Source: Microbispora hainanensis
GTDB taxonomy: Bacteria > Actinomycetota > Actinomycetes > Streptosporangiales > Streptosporangiaceae
NCBI RefSeq assembly: GCF_006874475.1
Contig: NZ_VIRM01000006.1
Span: forward strand, 152,783 to 216,782
DNA length: 64,000 nt
Reading direction: 5' to 3'
In this document: positions 17,518 to 26,131 of the stretch, piece by piece
How positions within the stretch are numbered: position 1 is the stretch's first letter
Layout of the letters: each line of letters begins with the position of its first letter
Notes under the pieces: model-generated
Database searches by the model: none
What the model was told of the DNA's origin: nothing
The model's input: only the letters and a program-made list of their open reading frames with translations
Translations under genes and position numbers: made by a program

Positions 17518-18762
17518 TCAGGGCGCCCAGGTGAAGATCTCGTCGCCCTGACGCAGCGCGACGTTGGGCCCCAACCGGCCCGCCGCCCGCATCGCGCCGT
17601 TCCGCAGGGTCACGGCCACCGGGTTGCGCCACCGGGTGAGCCGGCAGATCGCCCGCGACCGTCGCACGATCGGCGTCGTCCGCGCCAGCCGTTCCCGGCT
17701 GTAGGCCGCCAACCCTGCGGCCGGCCCCGCGGCCGGGTTGTCGCCGCCGGGGGAGACCCGGCCGGCGAGCACGACGGCGTCCTCCATGGCCTGGCAGGCC
17801 CCCTGCCCGAGGTTGGGCGTCATGGGGTGGGCCGCGTCGCCCAGCAGCGCGACCCGTCCCACGTGGAAGGCGGGCAGCGGGACGTCGAGGCTGTGGATGT
17901 CGTGACGGAGCACGGCCGCGGGGTCGGCGGCCTCCAGCAGTGCCGGGATCGGGTCGTGCCAGCGGCCGAACAGCCGGAGCAGTTCGTCCCTCTCGTCCGC
18001 CGCGCGCAGGCCCGGCGGGACCGTCGCGGTGGCGTAGCAGTACACCTGGCCGCCCGCGAGCGGCATGACCCCGAAGACCAGCCCGCGTCCCCAGGTTTCG
18101 GAGGCCAGCACAGTTTCGGAGGCGGGCACAGTCTCGGAGGCCAGCACAGTTTCGGAGGCGGGCACAGTTTCGGAGGTGAGCACAGTCCCGGACGCTCCCG
18201 TCACGCCGGGCAGCGGCACGACCGCCCGCCAGCTCGTCACGCCCGCGTAGACCGGCGCGGGATGCCCGGGGAACAGCGCCGAGCGGATCGCGGAACGGAT
18301 CCCGTCGGCCGCCACGACGAGGTCGGCGTCGAAGGTCTCCGCCGTCCCCGACACGACGACGCGGCCGGTCGAGGGATCGACGGACTCGACCGGGGTGTTC
18401 ACCCGCAGGGCGCCGTGCGGCAGGCGTCCGGCGAGGATGCCGACCAGTGCCGAGCGGGTGAGCAGCACCATGGGGTCGCCATATCGCGCGGCGGCGTCCT
18501 CGGCGGTGGTCCGCGCGAGCCATCGGCCGTCCGGCAGCCGGAGGCCGCTCTGGCCCTGGATGGCGGAGAGCTTCCGCACCTCGTCGCCGGCCCCGATCAC
18601 GTCGAGCGCCCGCAGCGCGTTGGGCGCGACCGCCAGCCCGGCGCCCACCGGTTCGATCGAGGGGGCCCGTTCAAGGATCGTCACCTCCCAGCCCTTGTGC
18701 GCCAGCGCGAGGGCCGCCGTCAGCCCGCCGATGCCCGCCCCGATCACCACCGCGTGCGCCAT
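17518..18762 (-). CDS. FAD-dependent monooxygenase (PHBH/UbiH type)
   Basis: A 414-residue group A flavin hydroxylase. GAGIGGLTAALALA at the N-terminus binds FAD, DLVVAADGIRSAIR is the DG motif, and VALLGDAAHPMTPNLGQGACQAMEDA is the GD motif. These enzymes hydroxylate aromatic or related substrates with NAD(P)H and O2. Residues ~191-222 are an unusual in-frame expansion of alternating VLASET/VPASET hexapeptides from an 18-bp minisatellite. It is divergent from a TetR regulator with twin operators between them, so it is probably that regulator's target. Confidence 0.88.
   Translation of the reverse strand: MAHAVVIGAGIGGLTAALALAHKGWEVTILERAPSIEPVGAGLAVAPNALRALDVIGAGDEVRKLSAIQGQSGLRLPDGRWLARTTAEDAAARYGDPMVLLTRSALVGILAGRLPHGALRVNTPVESVDPSTGRVVVSGTAETFDADLVVAADGIRSAIRSALFPGHPAPVYAGVTSWRAVVPLPGVTGASGTVLTSETVPASETVLASETVPASETVLASETWGRGLVFGVMPLAGGQVYCYATATVPPGLRAADERDELLRLFGRWHDPIPALLEAADPAAVLRHDIHSLDVPLPAFHVGRVALLGDAAHPMTPNLGQGACQAMEDAVVLAGRVSPGGDNPAAGPAAGLAAYSRERLARTTPIVRRSRAICRLTRWRNPVAVTLRNGAMRAAGRLGPNVALRQGDEIFTWAP
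18096..18185 (-). repeat. Five 18-bp in-frame coding repeats
   Basis: Five units of TTTCGGAGGCSRGCACAG (plus strand) inside the monooxygenase gene encode alternating VLASET and VPASET on the minus strand. The alternation gives a 36-bp higher-order period. The frame is kept. Confidence 0.9.
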
Positions 18763-18777
18763 GCCCGCCTCCTCGAC

Positions 18778-18811
18778 ACTACAGATGTAGTGACCGTACT
18801 ACACCTGTAGT
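18778..18811. promoter_or_regulatory. Twin TetR operators
   Basis: ACTACAGATGTAGT (18778-18791) and ACTACACCTGTAGT (18798-18811) are both ACTACA-N2-TGTAGT palindromes, 20 bp centre to centre, in the divergent gap between monooxygenase and TetR. The second ends 20 bp before the TetR start. It is very likely the binding site of the adjacent regulator. Confidence 0.75.
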
Positions 18812-18831
18812 CCGCCCCCTACGATGAGGGG

Positions 18832-19416
18832 GTGAGGAGTCAGCGTGCGGTCGTCGTCGCGGACGCGGCCATCGCGATCCTGGCCGAGCGGGGGATGCGC
18901 GGCCTCACCCATCGGGCGGTGGACGAGGCCGCGGGGCTGCCGCCGGGCTCCACCTCCAACCACGCCCGCACACGGGCGGCGCTGCTGGAGCTCACGCTGG
19001 CCCGGCTCACCGAGCGCGAGGAGGCCGTGTTCGCCGCGGCGATGGCGCCCGCCGGCGACATGCCCGCGGGTGCGGGCGAGGCGGCCCGGCTGGCGGATCT
19101 GCTGGCGCGGACGATGTACGCGGCGATCACCGTGCACCGCGAGACCACGATCGCGCGATACGAGCTGGCGCTGGAGGCGACCCGGCGCCCCGAGCTGCGA
19201 AAGACATACGACGAGGTGGGGCGCCGGATCCGGGAGCAGGTCGTCGCGGCGCTGGCCGCCGCCGGCTCGCCCGATCCCGTGCGGCACGGCCGGCAGATGG
19301 TCGCCTACATCGAAGGGCTGCTGTTCGACGCGATCGTGGGGGCGGGGGAGGTGCCGACCCTCGACGAGCTCGGCGCCGCCTTCCGGGAGCTGCTCGGCGT
19401 CGTCTCGGGCAGGTGA
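18832..19416 (+). CDS. TetR-family regulator of the divergent monooxygenase
   Basis: A 194-residue protein starting at GTG 18832. Residues ~5-50 are a TetR DNA-binding domain (VADAAIAILAERGMRGLTHRAV, then AAGLPPGSTSNHARTRAALL), with the YYHF-type motif changed to STSNHART. The C-terminal helical domain would bind a ligand, possibly a substrate of the neighbouring monooxygenase. Twin palindromes upstream suggest autoregulation. Confidence 0.85.
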   Translation: MRSQRAVVVADAAIAILAERGMRGLTHRAVDEAAGLPPGSTSNHARTRAALLELTLARLTEREEAVFAAAMAPAGDMPAGAGEAARLADLLARTMYAAITVHRETTIARYELALEATRRPELRKTYDEVGRRIREQVVAALAAAGSPDPVRHGRQMVAYIEGLLFDAIVGAGEVPTLDELGAAFRELLGVVSGR

Positions 19417-19440
19417 GCCCCGGCTCGTAGAAGCGTCCGC

Positions 19441-20049
19441 TCACCGTCCGGCGGGGCGATAGACGGTGATGATCACTCCCGTCCCGGTCGCCGCCCACTC
19501 GACCAGCCGGAAGTCCCGCAGGCCCGAGCCCGAGCCCAGGTCCGAGCCAGAGTCAGGGAACAGCCGGCGGCCGGAGCCGAGCACGAGCGGGTGGACCAGA
19601 AGGACCAGCGTGTCGACGAGGTCGCGCGACAGCAGCGACCGGACCAGGACTCCGCTGCCGAACACCACCAGGTTCTCCGGCAGCTCCTCCTTCAGGCGGC
19701 TCACCGCGTCGGCGGCGTCACCTCCGAGGAGCACGGAGTTCTCCCAGGAGAGGGGTTCGGCCAGGGTGGTGGACGCCACGTATTTCCGGGCGCGGCCGAG
19801 GGCCTCGCTGAACGGGTTCGGCGGCTGCTCGGGCCAGTAGCCCGCGAACTGCTCGTAGGTCGTCCGGCCGGCCAGCAGCGACCACGCGCTCGACATGTGG
19901 CGGCCCATGACCTCCTGCATGGCGGGGTCCTGGTGCCGGCTCGCCCAGCCGCCGTGGCGGAAGCCCTCGCGCGGGTCCTCGTCGGGGTTCCCTGGCGCCT
20001 GCATCACGCCGTCAAGCGTCAGGTGCTCGATCGCGACGACCTTGCCCAT
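19441..20049 (-). CDS. RibD C-terminal / dihydrofolate-reductase-like protein
   Basis: A 202-residue reductase-fold protein: AIEHLTLDGVMQAPGNPDED at the start, LLAGRTTYEQFAGYWP, VVFGSGVLVRSLL and LVLLVHPLVLGSGRRLF are typical of the actinobacterial RibD_C 'dihydrofolate reductase family' proteins, which bind NADPH. A short Gly/Ser/Asp-rich insertion (SGSDLGSGSG) near the C-terminus comes from a small DNA repeat. GGAGA precedes the ATG. The physiological substrate is unknown for most of this family. Confidence 0.82.
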   Translation of the reverse strand: MGKVVAIEHLTLDGVMQAPGNPDEDPREGFRHGGWASRHQDPAMQEVMGRHMSSAWSLLAGRTTYEQFAGYWPEQPPNPFSEALGRARKYVASTTLAEPLSWENSVLLGGDAADAVSRLKEELPENLVVFGSGVLVRSLLSRDLVDTLVLLVHPLVLGSGRRLFPDSGSDLGSGSGLRDFRLVEWAATGTGVIITVYRPAGR

Positions 20050-20130
20050 GCCGTGTCTCCTTCACCGTCGTCCGTCGGTCTCACCCCCTACACGAACGAC
20101 AGGACGCCGGATCGACACGGGCCGGGGGCG

Positions 20131-20712
20131 TTATCGCCGGGCGGCCAGCAGGCGGGCGCGGTGGGCCGGCCACTCGTCGTCGAGGATCGAATAGAGGGGG
20201 CTGTCGCGCCAGGTGCCGTCCGCGCGGCGATACTGCCGCCGGAGCACGCCCTCGCGGACGCCGCCGATGCGCTCGATGGCCGCCTGCGACCGCAGGTTGC
20301 GGATGTCGGTCTTCAGCACCACGCGGACGAACCCCAGGGCGAAGGCGTGGTCGAGCAGCAGGACCTTGCACTCGGTGTTGACGGCGGTGCGCCAGTAGGC
20401 CCTGCCATACCAGGTGGAGCCGATCTCCACGCTCTCGTCGAAGCCGCCGACGTCCCAGTAGCCGGTCGAGCCGATCGCCCGGCCGGTCTCCTTGAAGACC
20501 ACCGCGAACTGGGTGGTGCGCGGGTCGGCGATCAGCTTGTCCACCAGGCGGCGCGTGTCGTCCTCGGTCCGCGGCGTGGGTTCCGGCCGGTGCCGCCAGA
20601 TCTCCTCGTCGCTTGCCGCGAGGAACAGGTCGGGCACGTGGCCGGGGGCGAGCGGCTCAAGGCGTACGACGCGGCCGTCGAGCACGGCCGGCGCGGGCAA
20701 CTTCGCGGTCAT
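20131..20712 (-). CDS. GNAT acetyltransferase (RimJ/RimL type)
   Basis: A 193-residue N-acetyltransferase. It contains LDGRVVRLEPLAPGHVPDLF, the IGSTGYWDVGG strand, EIGSTWYGRAYWRTAVNTECKVLLLDHAF around the acetyl-CoA site and TDIRNLRSQAAIERIGGVREG. These enzymes acetylate protein N-termini or small amines. ATG 20712 starts at the conserved region; the longer frame to 20802 overlaps the next promoter. It lies 81 bp upstream of the RibD-like gene on the same strand. Confidence 0.82.
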   Translation of the reverse strand: MTAKLPAPAVLDGRVVRLEPLAPGHVPDLFLAASDEEIWRHRPEPTPRTEDDTRRLVDKLIADPRTTQFAVVFKETGRAIGSTGYWDVGGFDESVEIGSTWYGRAYWRTAVNTECKVLLLDHAFALGFVRVVLKTDIRNLRSQAAIERIGGVREGVLRRQYRRADGTWRDSPLYSILDDEWPAHRARLLAARR

Positions 20713-20805
20713 ACGGCCGACGTTATCGCCGGTCCGGGCGGCGAGCGGATGGCCACTTCGGGCGCAACGGCGAGGACCACTTCGCCGTGACCGTGTCGAC
20801 ACACA

Positions 20806-20821
20806 TACCGTCTGGTCGGTA
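20806..20821. promoter_or_regulatory. TetR operator of the acyl-CoA dehydrogenase operon
   Basis: TACCGTCTGGTCGGTA is a 16-bp dyad with one mismatched pair, 10 bp before the APH-kinase GTG. It matches the perfect palindrome ACCGACTGGTCGGT at 26010 upstream of the TetR gene that closes this locus, at 13 of 14 core positions. Confidence 0.75.
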
Positions 20822-20831
20822 CGCTGGCGGG

Positions 20832-21782
20832 GTGACTCCAGACCCGCCCGGCCTCGACCTCACCCGCCTCGCCGAGCACCTCCATCGCGAGGGCCTGACC
20901 GAAGGACCGCTCACGGCGGAGCTGATCGTGGGCGGCAAGTCCAACCTGACGTACGTCGTCAGGGACGGCACGAGCACGTACGTCGTGCGGCGGCCGCCGC
21001 TCGGGCACGTCCTGGCGACCGCGCACGACATGGGCCGTGAATATCGGGTCATGAGCGCGCTCCGGGACACCGGCGTCCCGGTGCCCCGCACCTACCACCT
21101 CTGCCGCGACTCCGAGGTCGTCGGCGCGCCCTTCTACGTCATGGAATACGTGGAGGGCGGGCAGCCCCAGCTCACCCCCGGCCTCGCCCACGGGCTGGTG
21201 GACGTGCTGGCCGCGCTGCACTCGATCACCCCAGAGAGCGTCGGCCTCGGCGACTTCGGCAGGCCGGACGGCTTCCTGGAGCGGCAGGTCGCCCGGTGGA
21301 AGCGGCAGCTCGACGCCTCGCGCAGCCGCGAGGTGCCCGGCATCGACGACCTCTACGAGCGGCTCGCCCGCGACGTGCCCGCCTCCGGCGCGCCGGCGAT
21401 CGTGCACGGCGACTTCAAGCTGGGCAACACGCTCATCGCCGACGACGAGGTGCGGGCCGTGCTCGACTGGGAGATGTCCACGCTCGGCGACCCGCTCACC
21501 GACCTGGCGTTGTTCCTCCTCTATGGCGAGTTCGCCTCGCTCGACCGCGGCGCGGCCGGGGAGGCGCCGCCCGGCGCCGAGCTGAGCCTCCACTATGAGG
21601 AGGCGGCCGGCCGCGACCTGTCCCGGCTCGGCTGGTACGTCGGCCTCGCCTGCTTCAAGCTCGCGGTGATCGCCGAGGGCATCCATTTCCGATACACGAA
21701 GGGGCTCACGGTGGGGGAGGGCTTCGCCGAGGTCGGCGACCAGGTCGCCCCGATCGTCGCCCGCGGGCTGATGGAGGTCTGA
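20832..21782 (+). CDS. APH-like phosphotransferase associated with acyl-CoA dehydrogenase
   Basis: A 316-residue kinase-fold protein: IVGGKSNLTYVVRDG glycine-rich loop, VMEYVEGG hinge, IVHGDFKLGNTL catalytic loop (HGD) and VLDWEMSTLGDPLTDLA metal-binding Asp. It starts at GTG 20832 just downstream of the operator. Its stop overlaps the next acyl-CoA dehydrogenase start (TGATG). In animals the same two domains are fused in ACAD10/ACAD11, where the kinase phosphorylates 4-hydroxyacyl-CoA; a similar hydroxyacyl-CoA kinase role is a reasonable inference. Antibiotic resistance is unlikely in this setting. Confidence 0.85.
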   Translation: MTPDPPGLDLTRLAEHLHREGLTEGPLTAELIVGGKSNLTYVVRDGTSTYVVRRPPLGHVLATAHDMGREYRVMSALRDTGVPVPRTYHLCRDSEVVGAPFYVMEYVEGGQPQLTPGLAHGLVDVLAALHSITPESVGLGDFGRPDGFLERQVARWKRQLDASRSREVPGIDDLYERLARDVPASGAPAIVHGDFKLGNTLIADDEVRAVLDWEMSTLGDPLTDLALFLLYGEFASLDRGAAGEAPPGAELSLHYEEAAGRDLSRLGWYVGLACFKLAVIAEGIHFRYTKGLTVGEGFAEVGDQVAPIVARGLMEV

Positions 21783-23002
21783 TGGACTTCGCGTTCGACG
21801 CGACCACGAACCGCTACCGCGACCGGCTGCTCGATTTCATGGACGAGTGCGTCTACCCGTCCGAGCACGCCTTCCACGAACAGGCGGCCGGAAGCGGCTG
21901 GAGCCCGCCGCCGATGCTGGAGGACCTCAAGGCCGAGGCCCGCTCGCGCGGCCTGTGGAACCTCTTCCTCCCGCCATCCGATGCCCGGGGCGAGCATGGC
22001 GCCGGACTGACCAACCTCCAGTACGCCCCGCTCGCGGAGATCATGGGCAGGTCGCCCGGCATCGCGCCGCCCGCGACCAACTGCGCCGCGCCCGACACCG
22101 GCAACATGGAGCTGCTGGCGGAGTTCGGCAGCGAGTGGCAGCGCAAGGAATACCTGGAGCCGCTGCTGGCCGGGGAGATCAGGTCGGCCTTCGCGATGAC
22201 GGAGCCCGACGTCGCCTCCTCCGACGCGACGAACATCGCGACCTCCATCAGGAGGGACGGCGGGGAGTACGTCGTCAACGGGCGCAAGTGGTTCATCACC
22301 GGCGCGATGAACCCCAACTGCAAGGTCTTCATCGTGATGGGCAAGACCGACCCCGAGGCGCCCAAGCACCGCCAGCAGAGCATGGTGCTCGTCCCGCGGG
22401 ACACTCCCGGTCTCACCGTACGGCGCGGCATGACGGTCTTCGGCTACGACGACGCCGACCACGGCGGCCACGCCGAGGTGGTGTTCGAGGACGTACGGGT
22501 GCCGGTGGACAACCTCATCGGCGAGGAGGGCGGCGGGTTCGCCATCGCCCAGGCGCGGCTCGGGCCGGGCCGCATCCACCACTGCATGCGGCTCATCGGC
22601 ATGGCCGAGCGGGCGGTGGAGCTGATGTGCCGCCGGGTGCTTGAGCGCGAGGCGTTCGGCAAGCAGCTGGCCCGGCAGGGCGTGATCCAGGACTGGATCG
22701 CCGAGTCGCGGGTGCGCATCGAGCAACTGCGCCTGCTGGTGCTGAAGACGGCCTGGCTGATGGACACGGTCGGCAACAAGGGCGCGCACACGGAGATCCA
22801 GGCCATCAAGATCGCCGGCCCGGCGACGGTGGAGTGGATCCTCGACAAGGCCATCCAGGCGCACGGCGCCGGCGGGATCAGCCAGGACTTCCCGCTGGCG
22901 GCGCTGTGGGCGGGCGCGCGGTCGCTGCGGTTCGCCGACGGCCCCGACGAGGTCCACAAGCGGTCGCTGGCCTATCGCGAGCTCAAGAAATACATGGGGT
23001 GA
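21782..23002 (+). CDS. Acyl-CoA dehydrogenase (ACAD10/11-like)
   Basis: A 406-residue flavoenzyme with the ACAD order: N-terminal helices, AFAMTEPDVASSDATNI (FAD/substrate strand), WFITGAMNPNCKV, GGHAEVVFEDVRVP, then the C-terminal helical domain ending QAHGAGGISQDFPLAALW and ARSLRFADGPDEVHK. The RFADGPDEVH ending is characteristic of the group to which ACAD10/11 belong. It introduces a double bond into, or eliminates from, an acyl-CoA. It is coupled to the kinase upstream; the next gene begins seven bases after its stop. Confidence 0.88.
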   Translation: MDFAFDATTNRYRDRLLDFMDECVYPSEHAFHEQAAGSGWSPPPMLEDLKAEARSRGLWNLFLPPSDARGEHGAGLTNLQYAPLAEIMGRSPGIAPPATNCAAPDTGNMELLAEFGSEWQRKEYLEPLLAGEIRSAFAMTEPDVASSDATNIATSIRRDGGEYVVNGRKWFITGAMNPNCKVFIVMGKTDPEAPKHRQQSMVLVPRDTPGLTVRRGMTVFGYDDADHGGHAEVVFEDVRVPVDNLIGEEGGGFAIAQARLGPGRIHHCMRLIGMAERAVELMCRRVLEREAFGKQLARQGVIQDWIAESRVRIEQLRLLVLKTAWLMDTVGNKGAHTEIQAIKIAGPATVEWILDKAIQAHGAGGISQDFPLAALWAGARSLRFADGPDEVHKRSLAYRELKKYMG

Positions 23003-23008
23003 TATTTC

Positions 23009-24181
23009 GTGGCATGGGATGAGGCGTCGGTCGCCGAGCGCGCCAGAGCCTTCCTCGCGGAGCACGACCCGGCGGCCATGGACCGCCTGGAGTTCCTGCG
23101 CGCCCGGTTCGACGCCGGGCTCGCCTGGGTGCACTTCCCGGAGGGCCTCGGCGGGCTCGGCGCGCCCAGGGAACTGCAGGCCGTCGCTGAGCGGGAGCTG
23201 AAGGGCACGCCCGACAACCGGCCGGGCCGGATCGGCATCGGCCTCGGCATGGCCGCCCCGACGATCCTCGCCTTCGGCACCGAGGAGCAGAAGAAGCGCT
23301 TCCTGCGGCCGCTGTGGACGGGCGAGGAGGTGTGGTGCCAGCTGTTCAGCGAGCCCGGGGCCGGCTCCGACCTCGCCACGCTGGCCACCCGGGCCGTACG
23401 CGAGGGCGACGAGTGGGTGGTGGACGGCCAGAAGGTGTGGACGTCGAGCGCGCACACCGCGCGCTGGGCCATCCTCGTGGCCCGCACCGACCCCGGCGTG
23501 CCCAAACACCGCGGGCTGACCTACTTCGTGTGCGACATGCACGCCCCCGGCGTCGAGGTGCGCCCGCTGCGCCAGATCACCGGTGAGGCCGAGTTCAACG
23601 AGGTCTTCCTCACCGGCGTGCGGCTGCCCGACGCGCTGCGGCTGGGCGAGGTGGGCGACGGCTGGCGGGTCGCGCAGACCACCCTCATGAACGAGCGGGT
23701 CGCCATCGGCGGCACGCCGACCCGGCGCACGATGATGGGCGTCGTCGCCGAGACCTGGCGTTCCCGGCCCGAGCTGCGCACCCACGACCTGCACCAGCGG
23801 CTGCTCAAGCTCTGGGTCGATGCCGAGGTCATGCGGCTGACCGCCGTACGGCTGCGCGAGCAGCTCGCCGCCGGGCATCCGGGGCCGGAGGGATCGGGCA
23901 TGAAGCTGGCCTTCGCCCGGCTGCACCAGGAGCTGTCGGGCCTGGAGGTCGAGCTGCTCCGCGAGGACGGCCTGGCCTACGACGACTGGACGTTCCGCCG
24001 CCCCGGCACGGTCGACTTCGTCGGCCGCGAGGCGGGCTACCGCTACCTGCGCGCCAAGGGCAACTCGATCGAGGGCGGCACCTCAGAGATCCTGCGCAAC
24101 ATCATCGCCGAACGCGTCCTCGGCCTGCCCTCCGAGCCGCGCACCGACAAGGACGTCGCCTGGAAGGACCTCCCCCGATGA
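23009..24181 (+). CDS. Acyl-CoA dehydrogenase, catalytic-type subunit
   Basis: A 390-residue FadE-like protein from GTG 23009. CQLFSEPGAGSDLATLATRA and FNEVFLTGVRLPD mark the middle beta domain, and KGNSIEGGTSEILRNIIAERVLGLP near the C-terminus holds the Glu usually acting as catalytic base. It overlaps the next dehydrogenase gene by ATGA. In actinomycetes such adjacent pairs often form alpha2beta2 heterotetramers (as with mycobacterial steroid-degrading FadE pairs). Confidence 0.87.
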   Translation: MAWDEASVAERARAFLAEHDPAAMDRLEFLRARFDAGLAWVHFPEGLGGLGAPRELQAVAERELKGTPDNRPGRIGIGLGMAAPTILAFGTEEQKKRFLRPLWTGEEVWCQLFSEPGAGSDLATLATRAVREGDEWVVDGQKVWTSSAHTARWAILVARTDPGVPKHRGLTYFVCDMHAPGVEVRPLRQITGEAEFNEVFLTGVRLPDALRLGEVGDGWRVAQTTLMNERVAIGGTPTRRTMMGVVAETWRSRPELRTHDLHQRLLKLWVDAEVMRLTAVRLREQLAAGHPGPEGSGMKLAFARLHQELSGLEVELLREDGLAYDDWTFRRPGTVDFVGREAGYRYLRAKGNSIEGGTSEILRNIIAERVLGLPSEPRTDKDVAWKDLPR

Positions 24182-25347
24182 CGCTGCTGTACACGGAGGT
24201 CGAGGAGGAGCTGCGGGCCGCCGTCCGCGACCTGCTCACCGACACCTGCCCGCCGTCCGCCGTGCTCGACCGGGCCGGCTCGGCCGCCGCGGGCGGCACG
24301 CCGCACGACGCGGGGCTGTGGAAGGCGCTGGCCCGTGACATCGGCGCGGCCGGGCTGCTGATCCCCGAGGAGCTCGGCGGCGCGGGCGCCTCGACGCGGG
24401 AAGTCGCCGTCGTGCTCGAAGAGCTGGGCCGGGCCGTGGCTCCGGTGCCGTTCCTCGGCAGCGCCGTCCTCGCCACCCAGGCCCTGCTGGTGGCGGGGGG
24501 AGAGGTGGCCGGCGAGCTGCTGGGACGCCTGGCCGCCGGGGAGGCGACCGCCGCGCTCGCGGTGTCGTTCGCCGCCTCGCCGTACGCGCCCCCGGCCCCG
24601 GTGGCGACCCTCGGCGAGGACGGAACGGTGACCGGCACGGTCACGGGGGTGATCGGCGCGGAGGCCGCCGACGTCCTGCTCGTGCCGGTGCGGCTCGCGC
24701 AGGGCGTGGGGCTGTGCGCGGTCGAGACGTCGCCCACCATCCAGGGGAGCGTCGAGGGGGCCGTGCGGGTGACGACGGTCACCTCGCTCGACCTGACCCG
24801 GCCCATCGCGACCGTCGAGTTCGCGTCGGCGCCGGCGCGGATCGTCGCGAGGGCCGAAGGGCTGGAGCTGCCGTGGGTGTGGGAGGCTTTGGCGCGCGGC
24901 GCCGGCCTGCTCGCCTCCGAACAGCTCGGCGTCGCCGAGTGGTGCCTCACCACGACGGTCGCGTACGTGAAGGAGCGCCGGCAGTTCGCCCGGCCCGTGG
25001 GGTCGTTCCAGGCGGTCAAGCACCGGCTGGCCGACCTGTGGCTGGAGGTCGTGGGGGCCAGGGCGGCGGCCCGCAACGCGGCGGCCCTGCTGGCGGAGGC
25101 GCCCGCCGCGGGACCGCTCGGCGACGAGGCGGCGGTGGCCGTCGCGGTGGCGCAGGCCCACTGCGGGGCGGTGGCGGTGCACGCCGCCGAGGAGTGCGTG
25201 CAGCTCCACGGCGGCATCGGGATGACCTGGGAGCACCCCGCACACCTCTACCTCAAGCGGGCCAAGGCCGATCAGATTGCGCTGGGCACGCCGGGCGACC
25301 ACCGCGACGCGCTCGCCGGTCCGGCCGACCTTCCGGCGCCCATGTGA
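24178..25347 (+). CDS. Acyl-CoA dehydrogenase, probable partner subunit
   Basis: A 389-residue ACAD-fold protein (LIPEELGGAGASTREVAVVLEELG at the N-terminal domain, YVKERRQFARPVGSFQAVKHRLADL in the C-terminal one). The C-terminus reads LHGGIGMTWEHPAHLYLKRA with no EGTxEI, so the usual catalytic Glu is missing. It is probably the non-catalytic half of a heteromer with the previous protein. It is the last gene of the kinase-ACAD operon; the TetR gene is convergent 19 bp away. Confidence 0.87.
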   Translation: MTLLYTEVEEELRAAVRDLLTDTCPPSAVLDRAGSAAAGGTPHDAGLWKALARDIGAAGLLIPEELGGAGASTREVAVVLEELGRAVAPVPFLGSAVLATQALLVAGGEVAGELLGRLAAGEATAALAVSFAASPYAPPAPVATLGEDGTVTGTVTGVIGAEAADVLLVPVRLAQGVGLCAVETSPTIQGSVEGAVRVTTVTSLDLTRPIATVEFASAPARIVARAEGLELPWVWEALARGAGLLASEQLGVAEWCLTTTVAYVKERRQFARPVGSFQAVKHRLADLWLEVVGARAAARNAAALLAEAPAAGPLGDEAAVAVAVAQAHCGAVAVHAAEECVQLHGGIGMTWEHPAHLYLKRAKADQIALGTPGDHRDALAGPADLPAPM

Positions 25348-25366
25348 GCTGTGTTTCCGGGCGTGA

Positions 25367-25978
25367 TCAGGGGCGCAGCGAGTTGAGGAGGAGGTCGGCG
25401 AAGTGGCGGCCGACCTCCTGGCCGGTCAGCGGGCCGTCCGGGTGATACCAGGTGCCGAGGTGGTGGACCGAGCCGAAGAAGAAGTCGACCACCATCTCGG
25501 CGGGGATGTCGTCGCGGAAGACGCCGTCGCGCTGCCCCTCGACGACGAGGTCGCGGAACCGCTCGTGGTAGCGCCGCCGCTCGGCCCGCACGCTCTTGTA
25601 CGTCTCCGGTGCGAGCTGGTGCATCGACCTGAAGAAGATCTTGGAGTCGTCGAGGTTGTCGACCGTGGTCACCACCACGTCCATCGCGGCGGCGTGCAGC
25701 CGCTCGGCCACCGGGCCCTCCGCGTCGGCGAACCGGTTGAGGCGCTCCATCTGCAGGCGCAGCACCCGGGCGTAGATCTCGTGGAGCAGGTCGTCCTTGG
25801 AGTCGAAGTAGTGGTACATGGCGCCCTTGGTGACGCCGGCCGCCGCGACGATCTCCTGCACCGACGTGCTCTCGAAACCCCGCTGGGCGAACAGCCGGGT
25901 GGCCTCGGCGAGCAGGCGCTGCCGTACCGGCTCCTCCAGGGACCCGTTCGCGCGGTCCCCCGTTACGCGGCGGGCCAT
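25367..25978 (-). CDS. TetR-family regulator of the kinase-acyl-CoA dehydrogenase operon
   Basis: A 203-residue protein. RQRLLAEATRLFAQRGFESTSVQEIVAAAGVTKGAMYHYFDSKDDLL splits over the classic TetR DNA-binding domain with the canonical GAMYHYF. The all-helical ligand domain follows (KSVRAERRRYHERFRDLV). AAGGAGGT precedes ATG 25978. The palindrome at 26010 upstream of it recurs before the operon at 20832, so it very likely represses both; an acyl-CoA is the expected inducer, as in FadR/KstR-type TetRs. Confidence 0.88.
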   Translation of the reverse strand: MARRVTGDRANGSLEEPVRQRLLAEATRLFAQRGFESTSVQEIVAAAGVTKGAMYHYFDSKDDLLHEIYARVLRLQMERLNRFADAEGPVAERLHAAAMDVVVTTVDNLDDSKIFFRSMHQLAPETYKSVRAERRRYHERFRDLVVEGQRDGVFRDDIPAEMVVDFFFGSVHHLGTWYHPDGPLTGQEVGRHFADLLLNSLRP

Positions 25979-26009
25979 TGCCGACCTCCTTCGTCTCTCG
26001 GTCAAGCAT

Positions 26010-26023
26010 ACCGACTGGTCGGT
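26010..26023. promoter_or_regulatory. TetR operator at its own promoter
   Basis: ACCGACTGGTCGGT is ACCGAC-N2-GTCGGT, a perfect dyad 32 bp upstream of the TetR start. The near-identical site is at 20807-20820. Confidence 0.75.
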
Positions 26024-26131
26024 CAAGTGGCGGCACTGGCGTAACTGCGCTACTTCCCTCACCTTAGGAGGGTTGGGATTCCCGCTCGGGTATCCCGGAG
26101 AAAGCCGCATGCCTAGTGTGGGGGGTTTCGC

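Noticed and set aside
20832..21782. Aminoglycoside resistance gene
   Set aside because: The phosphotransferase fold is present, but coupling to acyl-CoA dehydrogenases and a fatty-acid-type TetR points to lipid metabolism.
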